From V1-33 sp964523105 (GTDB lineage Bacteria; Verrucomicrobiota; Verrucomicrobiia; Verrucomicrobiales; V1-33), in contig CAZFZN010000012.1 of NCBI GenBank assembly GCA_964523105.1, forward strand, positions 1-64,000: 64,000 nucleotides of DNA, written 5' to 3'. The notes beneath the pieces were generated by a model. That model was not told the origin of the DNA and ran no database searches. It saw nothing but the letters and a program-made list of their open reading frames with translations. Made by a program: the position numbers and the translations under genes. Positions 5,795-14,869 of this stretch are shown here, one piece after another. Each line of letters opens with the position of its first letter. Position 1 is the stretch's first letter.

Positions 5795-8731
5795 ATGCCT
5801 CCACAACGATTCGTAGCCGGGCAGCGCTGGTTGAGCCAGACGGAGCCGGAATTGGGCCTGGGTCTTGTTCTGAAGACCGAGGCGGACCGTGTCACGATTA
5901 TGTTTCCCTCCACGGAGACGACCCGGGTTTATACGGTCGAAGGTCCGCCGCTGACACGGGTCAAGTTCAGCGTCGGGGATGTGCTCAAAACGCAGGAGGG
6001 CAAGAATTTCACGGTGGAGATGATCGAGGAAAAAGACGGCACGGTGATCTACTTCAGCAAAGGGAAGAAGATTGAAGAAAGCCGGCTCAGTGACTCCCTG
6101 ACATTCAGCAAGCCCTACGACCGTCTGCTCAATGCGCAGGTGGAGGAGAAGCAGCTTTACAATTTGAGGCACCGTGCGCTCTACCGCCGCTTCAAAACCT
6201 ACCGGGCACCGCTCCGGGGCCTGCTGCAGGGGCGCTACATGGCCCGCGCGCACCAGCTGCATGTCGTCAATCAGGCGACAAGATTTCAGCATCCCAGAGT
6301 GCTTTTGGCCGACGAGCCGGGCATGGGGAAAACCGTCGAAGCCGGCCTCATCCTGCAGCGCCTGCGCATATTCGGAAGTGCCGCCCGCGTCCTGCTGCTG
6401 GCTCCGCAGCAACTGCTCTGGCGCACGGAACTGGAACTGCAGCGGCGGTTTGAATTCAGTTTTCAGCGCCTCACGGAGGACGACTTCGCCGCCAAAACGA
6501 AGCGGAAGTCGGCGAAAAAAACCAAAGAGGAAACTCCGGATGCCTTTTTGTCAGGGGAGACCGAAGAGGGCGAAGAGCCGGAGGAACTTTGGGTCAGCAT
6601 GTCGCTGGAGGATTTCAGTGCGCATCGCGCCAAACATGCCAAAGAGGCGGCCGCTGCAGGATGGGACGCGGTCCTTGTGGCCGGTGCGGAGGAACTGAAA
6701 TGGGATGAGAGCGGCAACGCTGCATGGAACGGCGTCGAAGCCATCGCGGAATCCACCCGCAGCCTGATTCTTCTCAGCAGTGAGGGACCGGAGCACGATC
6801 CGAAGTCGCACTACGGGCGGCTCCGTTTGCTCGATCCCGAGGCTTTCGCCACCCCGCGGAAATACTCCGCGCACCGCAAGGAACTGGACGGTCTCGAGGC
6901 CGCCGTGACCAAACTCCTCAGCGTTTCGTCCTGCGACAAGGAGTGCGATGCACTGCTCAAGCCGCTGGAGAAGGATGCGAAGATCAAGGAACTGCACAAG
7001 CTCTGGAAGGAGGGCCGGGAAGAGGTGCGCGATACGATCATCGATTACCTGCTCGACGGCCAGGAATGCGGGCGCACCGTTTTTCGCAGCACCCGTCCCC
7101 GGGTCACCGGCCTGCCGGTTCGCACCGTGGAACTGGTGGCCGTGGAGGCGAAGCCGGAAGTGCGGGAGGGGCTCAAAGAGGAATTCAAGCATCCCCAGGA
7201 GAAGCCGGCGGAACCCGAGAAAGGCAAACCAAAGGCCCAGCCCTCCGCTGCGGACGCGGCCCTGGCAACATGGCTGGGACTCATCATCAGCCCGCCCCCG
7301 CCGCCCCCGCCGGCCCCGAACGAACCGCCACCCCCGCCCCCGCCGCCCCCGCCGCGGGCGCTGGTGATCACCGCCTCCCGGGCGCGTGCTGCCGCCGTGG
7401 AAAAGGCGCTGCGCAGCAAAGTGGACGGCACCGTGGAACTGGTGACGGATGCCCCGCGGGGCGATCAGGGAGTGCCGCCGGCGGCCACCGTCACCGGCGA
7501 AGAGGACCTGGTGGGGCGTGGATTCCCCGGCTACGATCTCGTGGTGCTGTGGGATACTCCGCTCACTGTGCAGGAAGCCCGGGAGCGCCTCTTTGCCTGC
7601 GAAAACTGCTTCAAGGACAAGCTCCACATCATCGTGCCGTTCATTCCTGACACTCCGCAGGACTTGACCGCACGCTGGCTGCACGAAGGTCTCAATGCCT
7701 TCGGTTCGGCATCCGAGGGGCAGGTCGAAGCCGCCGGGGAGTTTCACAAAACCGTGCATGACATCGCCAAACGCATCGGTGTGAAGCACAACCCGAAGCT
7801 CGACGACGAACTCAAAGCCGCCGGCAAAAAGACCGCCGCGGCACTGGATGCCGCCAACAAAAAGCTTGCCAAACATGCCGACGCTTTTCTGGAGAGTGTC
7901 TCCTTCCGGGCTCCGGCGGCCGACCAGGTATTCAACCGCATGAACTCCAGCGACGAGGACGACTCGCTGGATGTTTTCATGAACCGGATGTTCGAGACCC
8001 TCGGCATTCTGGTCGAGACCAAGGGACCGCGCATCATTTACGTGAAGCCGAATCCGGAGATGAGCTATCATTTCGAGGCTGTTCCAAAGGAGGGACTCAC
8101 GTTTGCCTATCACCGCAGTGTGGCCGCCACCCGCGAGGATGCGATTCTGCTCACATGGGATCATCCCCTTGTCGCGCAGGCCACCGATGTGCTGCTGGGC
8201 ACCCCGGCCGGCAATACTTCCTACGTCGTGTGGGAGGATGAGCGCAGCCAGATCGTTCTGCTGGAGGGCATCTATCTCGCGCATCCCAGAATCGGTGAGC
8301 ACCCGAAACTCGTCTCGCGCTTCATGCCGCCCACGCCGGTGCGGGTGGTCCTGAGCCATGAGTTCGAGGACATGAGCAGCGAATACACCAGTGAGGTGGT
8401 CAATAAAATGGTCCGCAACGGCCGGCGGGAGTGGATTCGCAACAACGCCCGCCCGCTGCACAATATCATCCCGGGAATGATGCGGGCGCTCAATCAGCGC
8501 GCGGACATCCGGATGCGGGAACTCGCCTCCAAGGCGGCCTTCCAGATGGAAACGGTGTTCGCCGCGGATATCGCAAGGCTGCAGCGGCTTCCCGATACGA
8601 AGGCGCGGCGCGCCGAGATCAAGCACTGCGAAGCGCAGCTGGCGGCGACCAAGCCCAGCTTCGCCGAGCCGGTGCTGGTCAATGATCAGCTGCGGCTCAT
8701 CCGCCGCGGCCCGTCGGGCAAGGGAATCTGA
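5795..8731 (+). CDS. RapA/HepA-like SWI2/SNF2 protein with degenerate ATPase motifs
   Basis: This 978-residue protein aligns by eye along its full length with E. coli RapA (968 residues), the ATPase that recycles RNA polymerase. The N-terminal Tudor-like domain is clear (FVAGQRWLSQTEPELGLG, LTFSKPYDRLL), as is the C terminus (WLHEGLNAF, FMPPTPVRVVLSHEF). Walker A is intact (LLADEPGMGKTVEAG, about 170-185). The DEAHHL Walker B box is replaced by AGAEEL (about 296-301), the LLTATPEQ motif by LLSSEGPEHDP (about 324), and the arginine-finger motif QRIGRLDRIGQ by EARERLFACENC (about 594-605). A polyproline insert (about 500-519) sits between the two helicase lobes. The start at 5795 matches the RapA N terminus. 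ATP hydrolysis is probably lost; RNA polymerase binding could remain. Confidence 0.85.
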   Translation: MPPQRFVAGQRWLSQTEPELGLGLVLKTEADRVTIMFPSTETTRVYTVEGPPLTRVKFSVGDVLKTQEGKNFTVEMIEEKDGTVIYFSKGKKIEESRLSDSLTFSKPYDRLLNAQVEEKQLYNLRHRALYRRFKTYRAPLRGLLQGRYMARAHQLHVVNQATRFQHPRVLLADEPGMGKTVEAGLILQRLRIFGSAARVLLLAPQQLLWRTELELQRRFEFSFQRLTEDDFAAKTKRKSAKKTKEETPDAFLSGETEEGEEPEELWVSMSLEDFSAHRAKHAKEAAAAGWDAVLVAGAEELKWDESGNAAWNGVEAIAESTRSLILLSSEGPEHDPKSHYGRLRLLDPEAFATPRKYSAHRKELDGLEAAVTKLLSVSSCDKECDALLKPLEKDAKIKELHKLWKEGREEVRDTIIDYLLDGQECGRTVFRSTRPRVTGLPVRTVELVAVEAKPEVREGLKEEFKHPQEKPAEPEKGKPKAQPSAADAALATWLGLIISPPPPPPPAPNEPPPPPPPPPPRALVITASRARAAAVEKALRSKVDGTVELVTDAPRGDQGVPPAATVTGEEDLVGRGFPGYDLVVLWDTPLTVQEARERLFACENCFKDKLHIIVPFIPDTPQDLTARWLHEGLNAFGSASEGQVEAAGEFHKTVHDIAKRIGVKHNPKLDDELKAAGKKTAAALDAANKKLAKHADAFLESVSFRAPAADQVFNRMNSSDEDDSLDVFMNRMFETLGILVETKGPRIIYVKPNPEMSYHFEAVPKEGLTFAYHRSVAATREDAILLTWDHPLVAQATDVLLGTPAGNTSYVVWEDERSQIVLLEGIYLAHPRIGEHPKLVSRFMPPTPVRVVLSHEFEDMSSEYTSEVVNKMVRNGRREWIRNNARPLHNIIPGMMRALNQRADIRMRELASKAAFQMETVFAADIARLQRLPDTKARRAEIKHCEAQLAATKPSFAEPVLVNDQLRLIRRGPSGKGI

Positions 8732-9258
8732 GTTCTCCGCTCGCCGCGGGGCTCCGCATCGCGGCAGAGCCCAGTCCTGCGGCAAGTGCATCGCGCGGCT
8801 GCGTTGTGCCGTGTGGAATGCGGCGGCAAAGCTTCTGCCGCGGGACGCCTCTCAACCTGAAAAGGAAAATGGAGAAGAAGAAAACCACAGCCGGCCGAAG
8901 GGAGACAGGCGAACATTTCATCTTAACTGATGAGCCAAATGGACGCTGATTAACACGGATTTACGCATGACTTCGGATTCACTTACCGGAGGAAGATTCA
9001 CGTCATCGGAACCTGCTGAGCATCTGTGTTTATCCGGATCCATTCGTGGTTCCATTTTCCTCTCAAGGCTCAAAGCCTGTGAACTGATCCCGGCGCCCTC
9101 CCGCAGCGAAGGGATGCGCGCCGCGGTATCCTCGAAGGAAGGCACCCCGCGCTGACAGAGCGCCGGCTCCTGCCGGGTACGGTGCTGGAACCCCTGTTGA
9201 TCCAGCCCCGTGGTCCTGACAAGAGCCGACGCACTGTCAACTCGGGTGCAAGCGGCAG
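8732..9258. other. Intergenic region carrying a dispersed repeat
   Basis: No credible gene is seen in these 527 bases between two convergent coding regions. The only recognisable content is the dispersed repeat copy at 8855-9064. Confidence 0.7.
8855..9064 (+). repeat. Dispersed repeat, copy 1 (inverted relative to 50889-51047)
   Basis: This segment matches the reverse complement of 50889-51047 over about 160 bases. Shared blocks include AATGGAGAAGAAGAAAACC-like and GATTCGGATTCACT-like stretches and ends of the type CATTCGTGGTTCCATTTTCC. Copy 1 carries roughly 45-50 extra bases (about 8889-8935). Both copies contain inward-facing near-palindromic blocks built on CACGGAT/ATCCG. It has no coding capacity. 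Confidence 0.75.
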
Positions 9259-10191
9259 TTACTGCGGCTTGTTTTCCGGGGTCTTCCCGTCTTCCTCCGC
9301 CTGCCTGCCGTCATCGTTACTGACGTCCTTTTGGTCTTTTGCAACGGATTCTTTGGGGTCTTCTTTCTCCTGCGGCACCGGTGCCGCACCTGAATCGGGC
9401 GTGCCGCTTTCCGGAGAGGCGGCTCCGGGAGTGGAGGGGGAGTCAGGGGGATCGACCGGTGCATTGTCCGGCGGCACCGGTGGAGTTGGCGCGATGGGGG
9501 CCGGCGGATCCAGCTTCGGGGGCGGGAGGAGTTCAGGCTCCACAAAGTCCACGAGGGCGGGCGCAACCGCTTTCAGCGCGCGATCCACGCGGTCTTTTGC
9601 CGCCACGCGCGCCGGATTGCCGCTCATCGCGGCATTGGTCAGGATTTTCTCATAAATTTCCCGGGCCTTCTCCTTGTCGCCCGCCGCCCATTTGGCATCG
9701 CCGAGCCGGAGCATGGCAAATCCGGAGAAGGGCGTCCCTGCTCCGGCGACGGTTTCGTATTCTTTTTCCGCGGCGGCGGCGTCCCCGGTGGCCGCCGTAT
9801 ATTCCGCGATGCGCCACGCCGCGAGATCGCGCAGCGGGTGTTCGGGATGTTGCGCGAGAAAGTCGCGCAGCAGGGCGATCGCCTCCGCCGGCTTGTCGGC
9901 ACTGAGCCTGTCAGCGGCCAGCACCAGAGCATTGCCCGCAGCGGTCTGCCCCGAATGCCCGGCGGCCACGGCTTTCAGTTCCTCGACCGTGTTGGCGCGC
10001 GTGAAGGCGACCGCGGCTTTGGTGTGGGCGCTGTCCTTGTAGAGCTTCCAGCCCCAGTAGCCCAGCGTTCCGCCGACGGCGAGCACGGCCACGAGAATCA
10101 GTTTGCTCTTATGCTTGAGGAGTTGTTCCTCGAAGGCGGTCGGCTCGTATTCGAGGACGGCGACGGGGACTTGGTTCTTTTCTTCTGCCAT
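9259..10191 (-). CDS. Membrane-anchored tetratricopeptide-repeat protein
   Basis: This 310-residue protein has a short cytosolic N terminus, one membrane helix at about residues 30-50 (LILVAVLAVGGTLGYWGWKLY), then TPR-like helices to about 215 (for example AIALLRDFLAQHPEHPLRDLAAWRIAEYTAATGD, split by eye into repeats). The layout is like YfgM/BamD-type periplasmic TPR proteins. The last 100 residues are a Pro/Asp/Glu-rich low-complexity tail. It starts 17 bases after the cysK stop, so it is probably co-transcribed with cysK. The partner it scaffolds cannot be told. The tail length is unusual for the family. Confidence 0.75.
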   Translation of the reverse strand: MAEEKNQVPVAVLEYEPTAFEEQLLKHKSKLILVAVLAVGGTLGYWGWKLYKDSAHTKAAVAFTRANTVEELKAVAAGHSGQTAAGNALVLAADRLSADKPAEAIALLRDFLAQHPEHPLRDLAAWRIAEYTAATGDAAAAEKEYETVAGAGTPFSGFAMLRLGDAKWAAGDKEKAREIYEKILTNAAMSGNPARVAAKDRVDRALKAVAPALVDFVEPELLPPPKLDPPAPIAPTPPVPPDNAPVDPPDSPSTPGAASPESGTPDSGAAPVPQEKEDPKESVAKDQKDVSNDDGRQAEEDGKTPENKPQ

Positions 10192-10208
10192 TGGAAATGA
10201 GGGAAAAA

Positions 10209-11174
10209 TCAGGCGCCGACTTTGGCGCGGGCTTCATCGGCGAGGGCCGTGGAAAGATATCGTTCGCCGGTGGAACAGCCGATGGTCACGATCAGCTTGC
10301 CGGCATTCTCGGGTTTGGCGGCCAACTGGAGCGCGGCGTGGACGTTGGCGCCGGTGCTGATGCCGACCAGCAGACCCTCCTCTTTCGCCAGCCGGCGCGC
10401 CATTGCGAAAGCGTCGTCGTTGGAGACTTTGATCACTTCGTCCACCAGCGGGAGTTCCAGGTTCTTCGGCACGAATCCGGCACCGGTGCCTTGAATTTTG
10501 TGAGGCGCGGGCACGACCGGTTCGCCGGCCATCGTCTGGGAAATCACCGGGCTCGCTTCCGGCTCGACGGCGACGCTCTTGAATCCCTGCTTCCGGCCTT
10601 TGATCACGCGCGTCACCCCGGTGATGGTGCCGCCGGTGCCGACGGCGGAGACGAGGATGTCCACCTTGCCGTCGGTATCGTCCCAGATTTCCTCCGCCGT
10701 GGTCTTCTCGTGAATCGCCGGATTCGCCGGATTGTTGAACTGCTGCGGCATCCACGCGTTCGGCGTTTCTTTGAGAATCTCCTCCGCCTTTTCGATGGCG
10801 CCCTTCATCCCTTTCGGCCCCGGCGTCAGCACCAGTTCCGCGCCCAGCATCGCCAGCAGCGTCCGGCGCTCCAGCGACATGGTTTCCGGCATCGTCAGAA
10901 TCAGCTTGTAGCCCTTCGCCGCGGCCACAAAGGCCAGCGCGATGCCCGTGTTCCCGCTCGTCGGCTCCACGATGACGGTTTCCTTTTTCAAAATGCCGGC
11001 CTTCTCCGCCTCCTCGATCATACTCATGCCGATCCGGTCTTTCACGCTGCCGAGCGGATTGAAGAATTCGCACTTCAGCGCGACGGTAGCGTTCAGTCCT
11101 TTGGTGACGCTGTTGAGCCGCACGAGCGGCGTGCGGCCTACGGTTTCGACGACGTTGTTGTAGAGGCGGCCCAT
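10209..11174 (-). CDS. cysK: Cysteine synthase A (O-acetylserine sulfhydrylase)
   Basis: This is a 321-residue PLP enzyme that makes L-cysteine from O-acetylserine and sulfide. The PLP lysine is K45 in NPLGSVKDRIG; the substrate loop PTSGNTG is at about 71-77; the phosphate-binding GTGGTITG is at about 180; the family motif GISTGANVHAAL is near residue 270. Length and motif order match CysK rather than CBS (no CBS or heme domain). It is the first gene of a probable two-gene unit with the TPR protein that follows 17 bases later. No serine acetyltransferase lies in the window. Confidence 0.95.
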   Translation of the reverse strand: MGRLYNNVVETVGRTPLVRLNSVTKGLNATVALKCEFFNPLGSVKDRIGMSMIEEAEKAGILKKETVIVEPTSGNTGIALAFVAAAKGYKLILTMPETMSLERRTLLAMLGAELVLTPGPKGMKGAIEKAEEILKETPNAWMPQQFNNPANPAIHEKTTAEEIWDDTDGKVDILVSAVGTGGTITGVTRVIKGRKQGFKSVAVEPEASPVISQTMAGEPVVPAPHKIQGTGAGFVPKNLELPLVDEVIKVSNDDAFAMARRLAKEEGLLVGISTGANVHAALQLAAKPENAGKLIVTIGCSTGERYLSTALADEARAKVGA

Positions 11175-11265
11175 TGGGAAAGGGGAGGCAGGATTTTGGG
11201 GGCCGCAGCCATAATGCCCGCCGCGGGGAGCGCAAGTCTCATTTCCGGGCGCCGCGCGCCGGAAC

Positions 11266-13983
11266 TCATTGCACCAGAAAGGCCAGCAGGTCCGCCAAAT
11301 CCTTGTCCGACCACTCCGCTTCGATGCCCTCGGGCATGAGTGATCGGTTGGACCGCTCCAGCTTCGCGATGTCGGCCCGGGCGAGAACTTTCTCCACGCC
11401 GCCGGGCATCAGCAGCCGCACGGAATCCGGCGTCTCCTCCGCCACGATGCCGGCAAAGACCTCGTTTTTCGCGGTGGTCGCGATGGCCGTGAAATACCGC
11501 GGCGCCACCTCGCGGTTCGGATCGAGAATGTGCTGCAGCAGCATCGGCGCGCCCTGATTGCGAAAACTGGCGCGATCCGGCCCCACCGCCGCGCCCTCAT
11601 TGCCGTCGCGGTGACAGGTGCCGCAGAGCTGCAGGAACAGCGTGCGCCCGTCCGCCGCGTTGCCTTTCAGTTTCAACGCCCCCAGCCGCGCCGCGATGAC
11701 CGCCTGACGATTTGCCGGCGGCGGCGGGAGAATGGCGTCCGCACCCGGCAGCCGCCGCAGCTGCGCCGCCAAATGCGCGGGGATTTCCGTCGCGGAGACT
11801 TTCCCGGACTTGATCGCCTCCAGAAGAACCGAGGGCGAGGAAGCCGTCAGGATATCCAGCGCGGCCGTGCGCAACATCGACGGCTGAGTCTGCCAGAGAT
11901 CGATAAGTCGCGCCGCAGCTCCGCGCGCATGGTGCAGCGCCGCCAGCCGCACATCCGGCAATTGCTTCGCATCCAGCGCCACGGCTTCCAACTGCCCGGC
12001 TTGGCCAACAGCCAAAGCCTTCACCGCCTGGACTTTGTTTTGCCAGCGGAGCCTCTCCATGTTGATCCACTTCCTTGCCGTTTCTGCGAGCGGTTCCGGC
12101 AGCGCCACTTCCAGATAGGGCGAGAGGAGGATCGGCACGAGCGGACGGCGCCCTTCGGTGAGCTTGGCAAAGATTTCGGCTGCTGCTTCGCGTGAACGAA
12201 TGCCGCGCCGTGCCAGATGAGCCGTCAGCCCCGGCTCCCAGCTCGAGGCCATGACTTCGGGCGGAGGGATTCGGAACAGCAGCCGCGCCTTTTCTTCATC
12301 CGTCGTACCATTCGCGGCCGCGGCCCGCGCTGTGCGTATCAGGGCAATTTCCTGATCAACACCGGCATCCTCTTTCGCTGCGCCTGCGTTCGCGCCGGTC
12401 GCCGCCAAAGCATGCAACAGCCTGTTTTTGGTAGCTGCGTCCCATGTGGTGAACGGCTTCATTCCCCGAAGTTCAGGTTCGCTTCGGCCGGCAAGCTTCG
12501 GCCATGACTTCTGCACATGGCCATTTTGCACCACGCGCCAGATGCGGCCGCGGTCGTTGCCGCTGTTGAGGTCGAGGTGCTTCTTGATCGCCGGTGGGAG
12601 CGAGTTGGGATGTTCGATGAACTCGCGGTACATATCCGCAATGTAGAGGCCGGCGTCCGGTCCGGTGGCGAAGGCGACAGGCCGGAACCAGTTATCTGTG
12701 CTGGCAAGGAACTCCATGTGTTCCTCACCTTCCGCACGTTGGGCCACCGGGCCGTCGTTCGTCCAGGTGATGACTTTGCGATGCACCAGATTGCTCCCCA
12801 CGTCGCCGATGAAGGCATCGCCGCGGCAGACCAGCCCGCCGCTGATGTGAATGCCGCTGGCGCTGGTGAAGTAACCGCTGCTGCGACCGCCGCCTTCGAT
12901 AAGGCCAGGAACCAGTCCGCTGGCGCGCCAGCGGGTGCGCACCACGCGCCAGGGTTCCTCCGGGCTGAGGCGAAAGACTTCCGCCGCGGGGCCGTCCACG
13001 GGGATGTTCACCAGCGCCGGCGGCAGCGGGAAGATGCCCGGCGCCTCCGCCACGCTGCGCGGATAGGCGACCCATTGAATGTGCGCGCTGTTCGAGCAGA
13101 CATACTTCTCGCCCCACTCATCAAACGTCATTCCAAACTGCGCCGTGCCCGTCTCCGCACGGAAGTCCATGGCCTTCGGATCGAAGGAAAAGTCCGCGCC
13201 GTCCACGTTGACTGCTTCGCCAACAGGTTTGCCGTCCACCACGCGGCGCACTTTGCCGCCATTGCCGGCGGTCGCGCCGTGGATGCGATTGTCAGGCCCC
13301 CACTGGAGACTGTTCACCAGCGCCTGCACGTTCAACTTCCTTCCTTCGCCGAAGCCGGTGAAGACCGTGAACCGCTTGTCCGCCACGCCGTCGCCGTTGG
13401 TGTCTTTCGCATAGAGAATGTCGGGCGAAGCGGCGACGAAGACTCCGCCATCCCAGCACGTCACCGATGTCGCCCACGGCAGTCCCTCGAGAAACAGCGT
13501 GCTGTGCTCAAAGCGCCCGTCGCCGTCGAGGTCTTCGAGTTTCCTGACGCGCGAGAGCTTCTCATCGCGCCGCTCTGAATAATCGCGCATCTCGACCACA
13601 TAAAGCGCCGAGTTTTCATCGAACGCCATGGCCACAGGGTCCACCACCTCCGGCTCGCAGGCGGCGAGTTCGAGCTTGAATCCCGGCCGGATTTGAAACG
13701 AAGCCAGGGCCTTGTCCGGCGAGAGTGGCGGGACCCGGGGGAGTTCCTCACGCGTCACCTCCGGCTCCTGAGCGAGGGCGGTAACCGAAAAAAGTAACAG
13801 CAGCAAATGTTGCAGGGAGCATGATTGGGCGCGCAGCCGTAGCAAGGCCGTCCCGGCCTTGTCACTGAACTGACGACGAAAGGTTACCCTCAAGGCCGGC
13901 ACGGCCTTGCTACGGGCGTCCGGCCATCGCCGGGAATTCCATCTGGATTGGTAAGAAGCGGGCAGGCGGAGGTTGAAGGGCAT
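11266..13983 (-). CDS. PVC-type membrane-bound dehydrogenase with C-terminal cytochrome c domain
   Basis: This secreted protein of about 905 residues has a beta-propeller of the PVC dehydrogenase type at the N-terminal half (GFKLELAACEPEVVDPVAMAFDE split by eye; DLDGDGRFE; DTNGDGVADKR). A HEAT-like helical region follows, then a c-type heme domain with CGTCH at about residue 787 and a likely distal Met. Substrate is unknown; such proteins are thought to oxidise sugars or alcohols in the periplasm. The start is doubtful: an apparent signal peptide (LLLLLFSVTALAQ) begins about 60 residues in, just after a palindromic repeat (13837-13916) that would be translated if the ATG at 13983 is used. A TTG or CTG near 13805-13815 is an alternative start. 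Confidence 0.8.
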   Translation of the reverse strand: MPFNLRLPASYQSRWNSRRWPDARSKAVPALRVTFRRQFSDKAGTALLRLRAQSCSLQHLLLLLFSVTALAQEPEVTREELPRVPPLSPDKALASFQIRPGFKLELAACEPEVVDPVAMAFDENSALYVVEMRDYSERRDEKLSRVRKLEDLDGDGRFEHSTLFLEGLPWATSVTCWDGGVFVAASPDILYAKDTNGDGVADKRFTVFTGFGEGRKLNVQALVNSLQWGPDNRIHGATAGNGGKVRRVVDGKPVGEAVNVDGADFSFDPKAMDFRAETGTAQFGMTFDEWGEKYVCSNSAHIQWVAYPRSVAEAPGIFPLPPALVNIPVDGPAAEVFRLSPEEPWRVVRTRWRASGLVPGLIEGGGRSSGYFTSASGIHISGGLVCRGDAFIGDVGSNLVHRKVITWTNDGPVAQRAEGEEHMEFLASTDNWFRPVAFATGPDAGLYIADMYREFIEHPNSLPPAIKKHLDLNSGNDRGRIWRVVQNGHVQKSWPKLAGRSEPELRGMKPFTTWDAATKNRLLHALAATGANAGAAKEDAGVDQEIALIRTARAAAANGTTDEEKARLLFRIPPPEVMASSWEPGLTAHLARRGIRSREAAAEIFAKLTEGRRPLVPILLSPYLEVALPEPLAETARKWINMERLRWQNKVQAVKALAVGQAGQLEAVALDAKQLPDVRLAALHHARGAAARLIDLWQTQPSMLRTAALDILTASSPSVLLEAIKSGKVSATEIPAHLAAQLRRLPGADAILPPPPANRQAVIAARLGALKLKGNAADGRTLFLQLCGTCHRDGNEGAAVGPDRASFRNQGAPMLLQHILDPNREVAPRYFTAIATTAKNEVFAGIVAEETPDSVRLLMPGGVEKVLARADIAKLERSNRSLMPEGIEAEWSDKDLADLLAFLVQ
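13837..13916. repeat. 80-bp palindromic repeat element at the 5' end of the cytochrome gene
   Basis: Two inverted arms of 24 bases (13837-13860 and 13893-13916) differ at one position and enclose a 31-base centre. The arms begin with CCGTAGCAAGGCCG and end with CGGCCTTGCTACGG. As RNA it would form one long hairpin. It resembles the interspersed CAAGGCC-type palindromes common in PVC and acidobacterial genomes (from memory). Confidence 0.8.
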
Positions 13984-14068
13984 GGATGGAGTAATTCTGC
14001 GAGGCGGCGACACGGTGTTCGAGGACAGCCTTGCCGGCAATCCCGCCATCGCGGGCTGAAGCCCACGA

Positions 14069-14737
14069 CTACTTTTTGCGTTTCTGCAGCGCCGCCAGCA
14101 ATGCCCGCCGATCCAGTTTGAGCAATGCCTTCACGTCGAGCACAAGGCCCGGAAAGATGCGGCTCTCGATGCGGCCGCGGCGTTCCTTGAGGTCGAGGTA
14201 TTCTCCATTCACCAGTTGGAACCAGCGCACGCGCTTCTCCAGCGTGAGCCACACGAGGTATTCCTGCACGCCGTGGCGCCGGTAGGCGTGAAGCTTTTTG
14301 TGAAGATCAATGGAGGCGCTGGTGGCGGAGACTTCACAGATCAGTTCCGGGCGGCCGCAAAGGTAGCCTTTGGCATTGAGCCAGACACGACCGCCGGGTT
14401 TCGGCGCGGAGCAGAGGACGATGTCCGGCTGTGGCGTGTTGTCTTCGTCCAGGAGGAGTGTGGTGTTGCTGAAGCACCCAAGCCCCGGGTGCTCCATGAC
14501 ATAGGCATTCAACCAGAATTGCAGCACGCTATCGGGTGCTCCGTGAGATTCGGCGCTAAGAGGAGGCGGCATATAGACAGTTCCTTCGATGAGTTCGACT
14601 TTCTTCACGTCCGGCATCGCCTCCGCGCGGCGCAGGAATTCGGCGGAAGTCAGGTGATCGCCGTTCATCAGCGGCGGCACGGCGCGGGAAGACCGCGAGG
14701 AGCGCAGGCCGGTGGACGAATGTGCGGGTGTGACCAT
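14069..14737 (-). CDS. Uma2-family (DUF820) restriction-endonuclease-fold protein
   Basis: This 222-residue protein has the Uma2 pattern of a PD-(D/E)xK nuclease core: QPDIVLCS (about residue 124), ELICEVSATSASIDLHKKLHAY (about 148-168, split by eye) and VQEYLVWL. The D, ExS and K positions of the core are kept. These proteins are numerous in cyanobacteria and PVC bacteria; their biological role is unclear. The start at 14737 gives the usual length; the frame stays open far upstream, but antisense to the ceramidase-like gene. It sits 85 bases upstream of the cytochrome gene on the same strand. Confidence 0.85.
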   Translation of the reverse strand: MVTPAHSSTGLRSSRSSRAVPPLMNGDHLTSAEFLRRAEAMPDVKKVELIEGTVYMPPPLSAESHGAPDSVLQFWLNAYVMEHPGLGCFSNTTLLLDEDNTPQPDIVLCSAPKPGGRVWLNAKGYLCGRPELICEVSATSASIDLHKKLHAYRRHGVQEYLVWLTLEKRVRWFQLVNGEYLDLKERRGRIESRIFPGLVLDVKALLKLDRRALLAALQKRKK

Positions 14738-14760
14738 GACACGCAGAGTGTGGCACTGAC

Positions 14761-14844
14761 CCGGCTGGAAGCAAGCCGGCAGCCAGGTGGTCCGCACAGT
14801 CCTCTGTGCGGCCAGACGTTCCACATCTGCGGAGTAGCCCGCAG
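14761..14844. repeat. Cluster of three short hairpins (REP-like) between divergent genes
   Basis: Three inverted repeats lie within 84 bases: CCGGCT/AGCCGG (14761-14779), a perfect 8-bp CCGCACAG/CTGTGCGG with a four-base loop (14792-14811), and CTGCGG/CCGCAG (14827-14844). They occupy most of the 132-base gap between the divergently transcribed Uma2 and ceramidase-like genes, so promoters of both genes must be close or overlapping. Confidence 0.55.
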
Positions 14845-14869
14845 CATCCACTCCCGCTAAAGCAAACTC

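Noticed and set aside
6551..8791. A 746-codon open frame on the minus strand
   Set aside because: It is fully antisense to the RapA-like gene, which aligns with a known family along its whole length.
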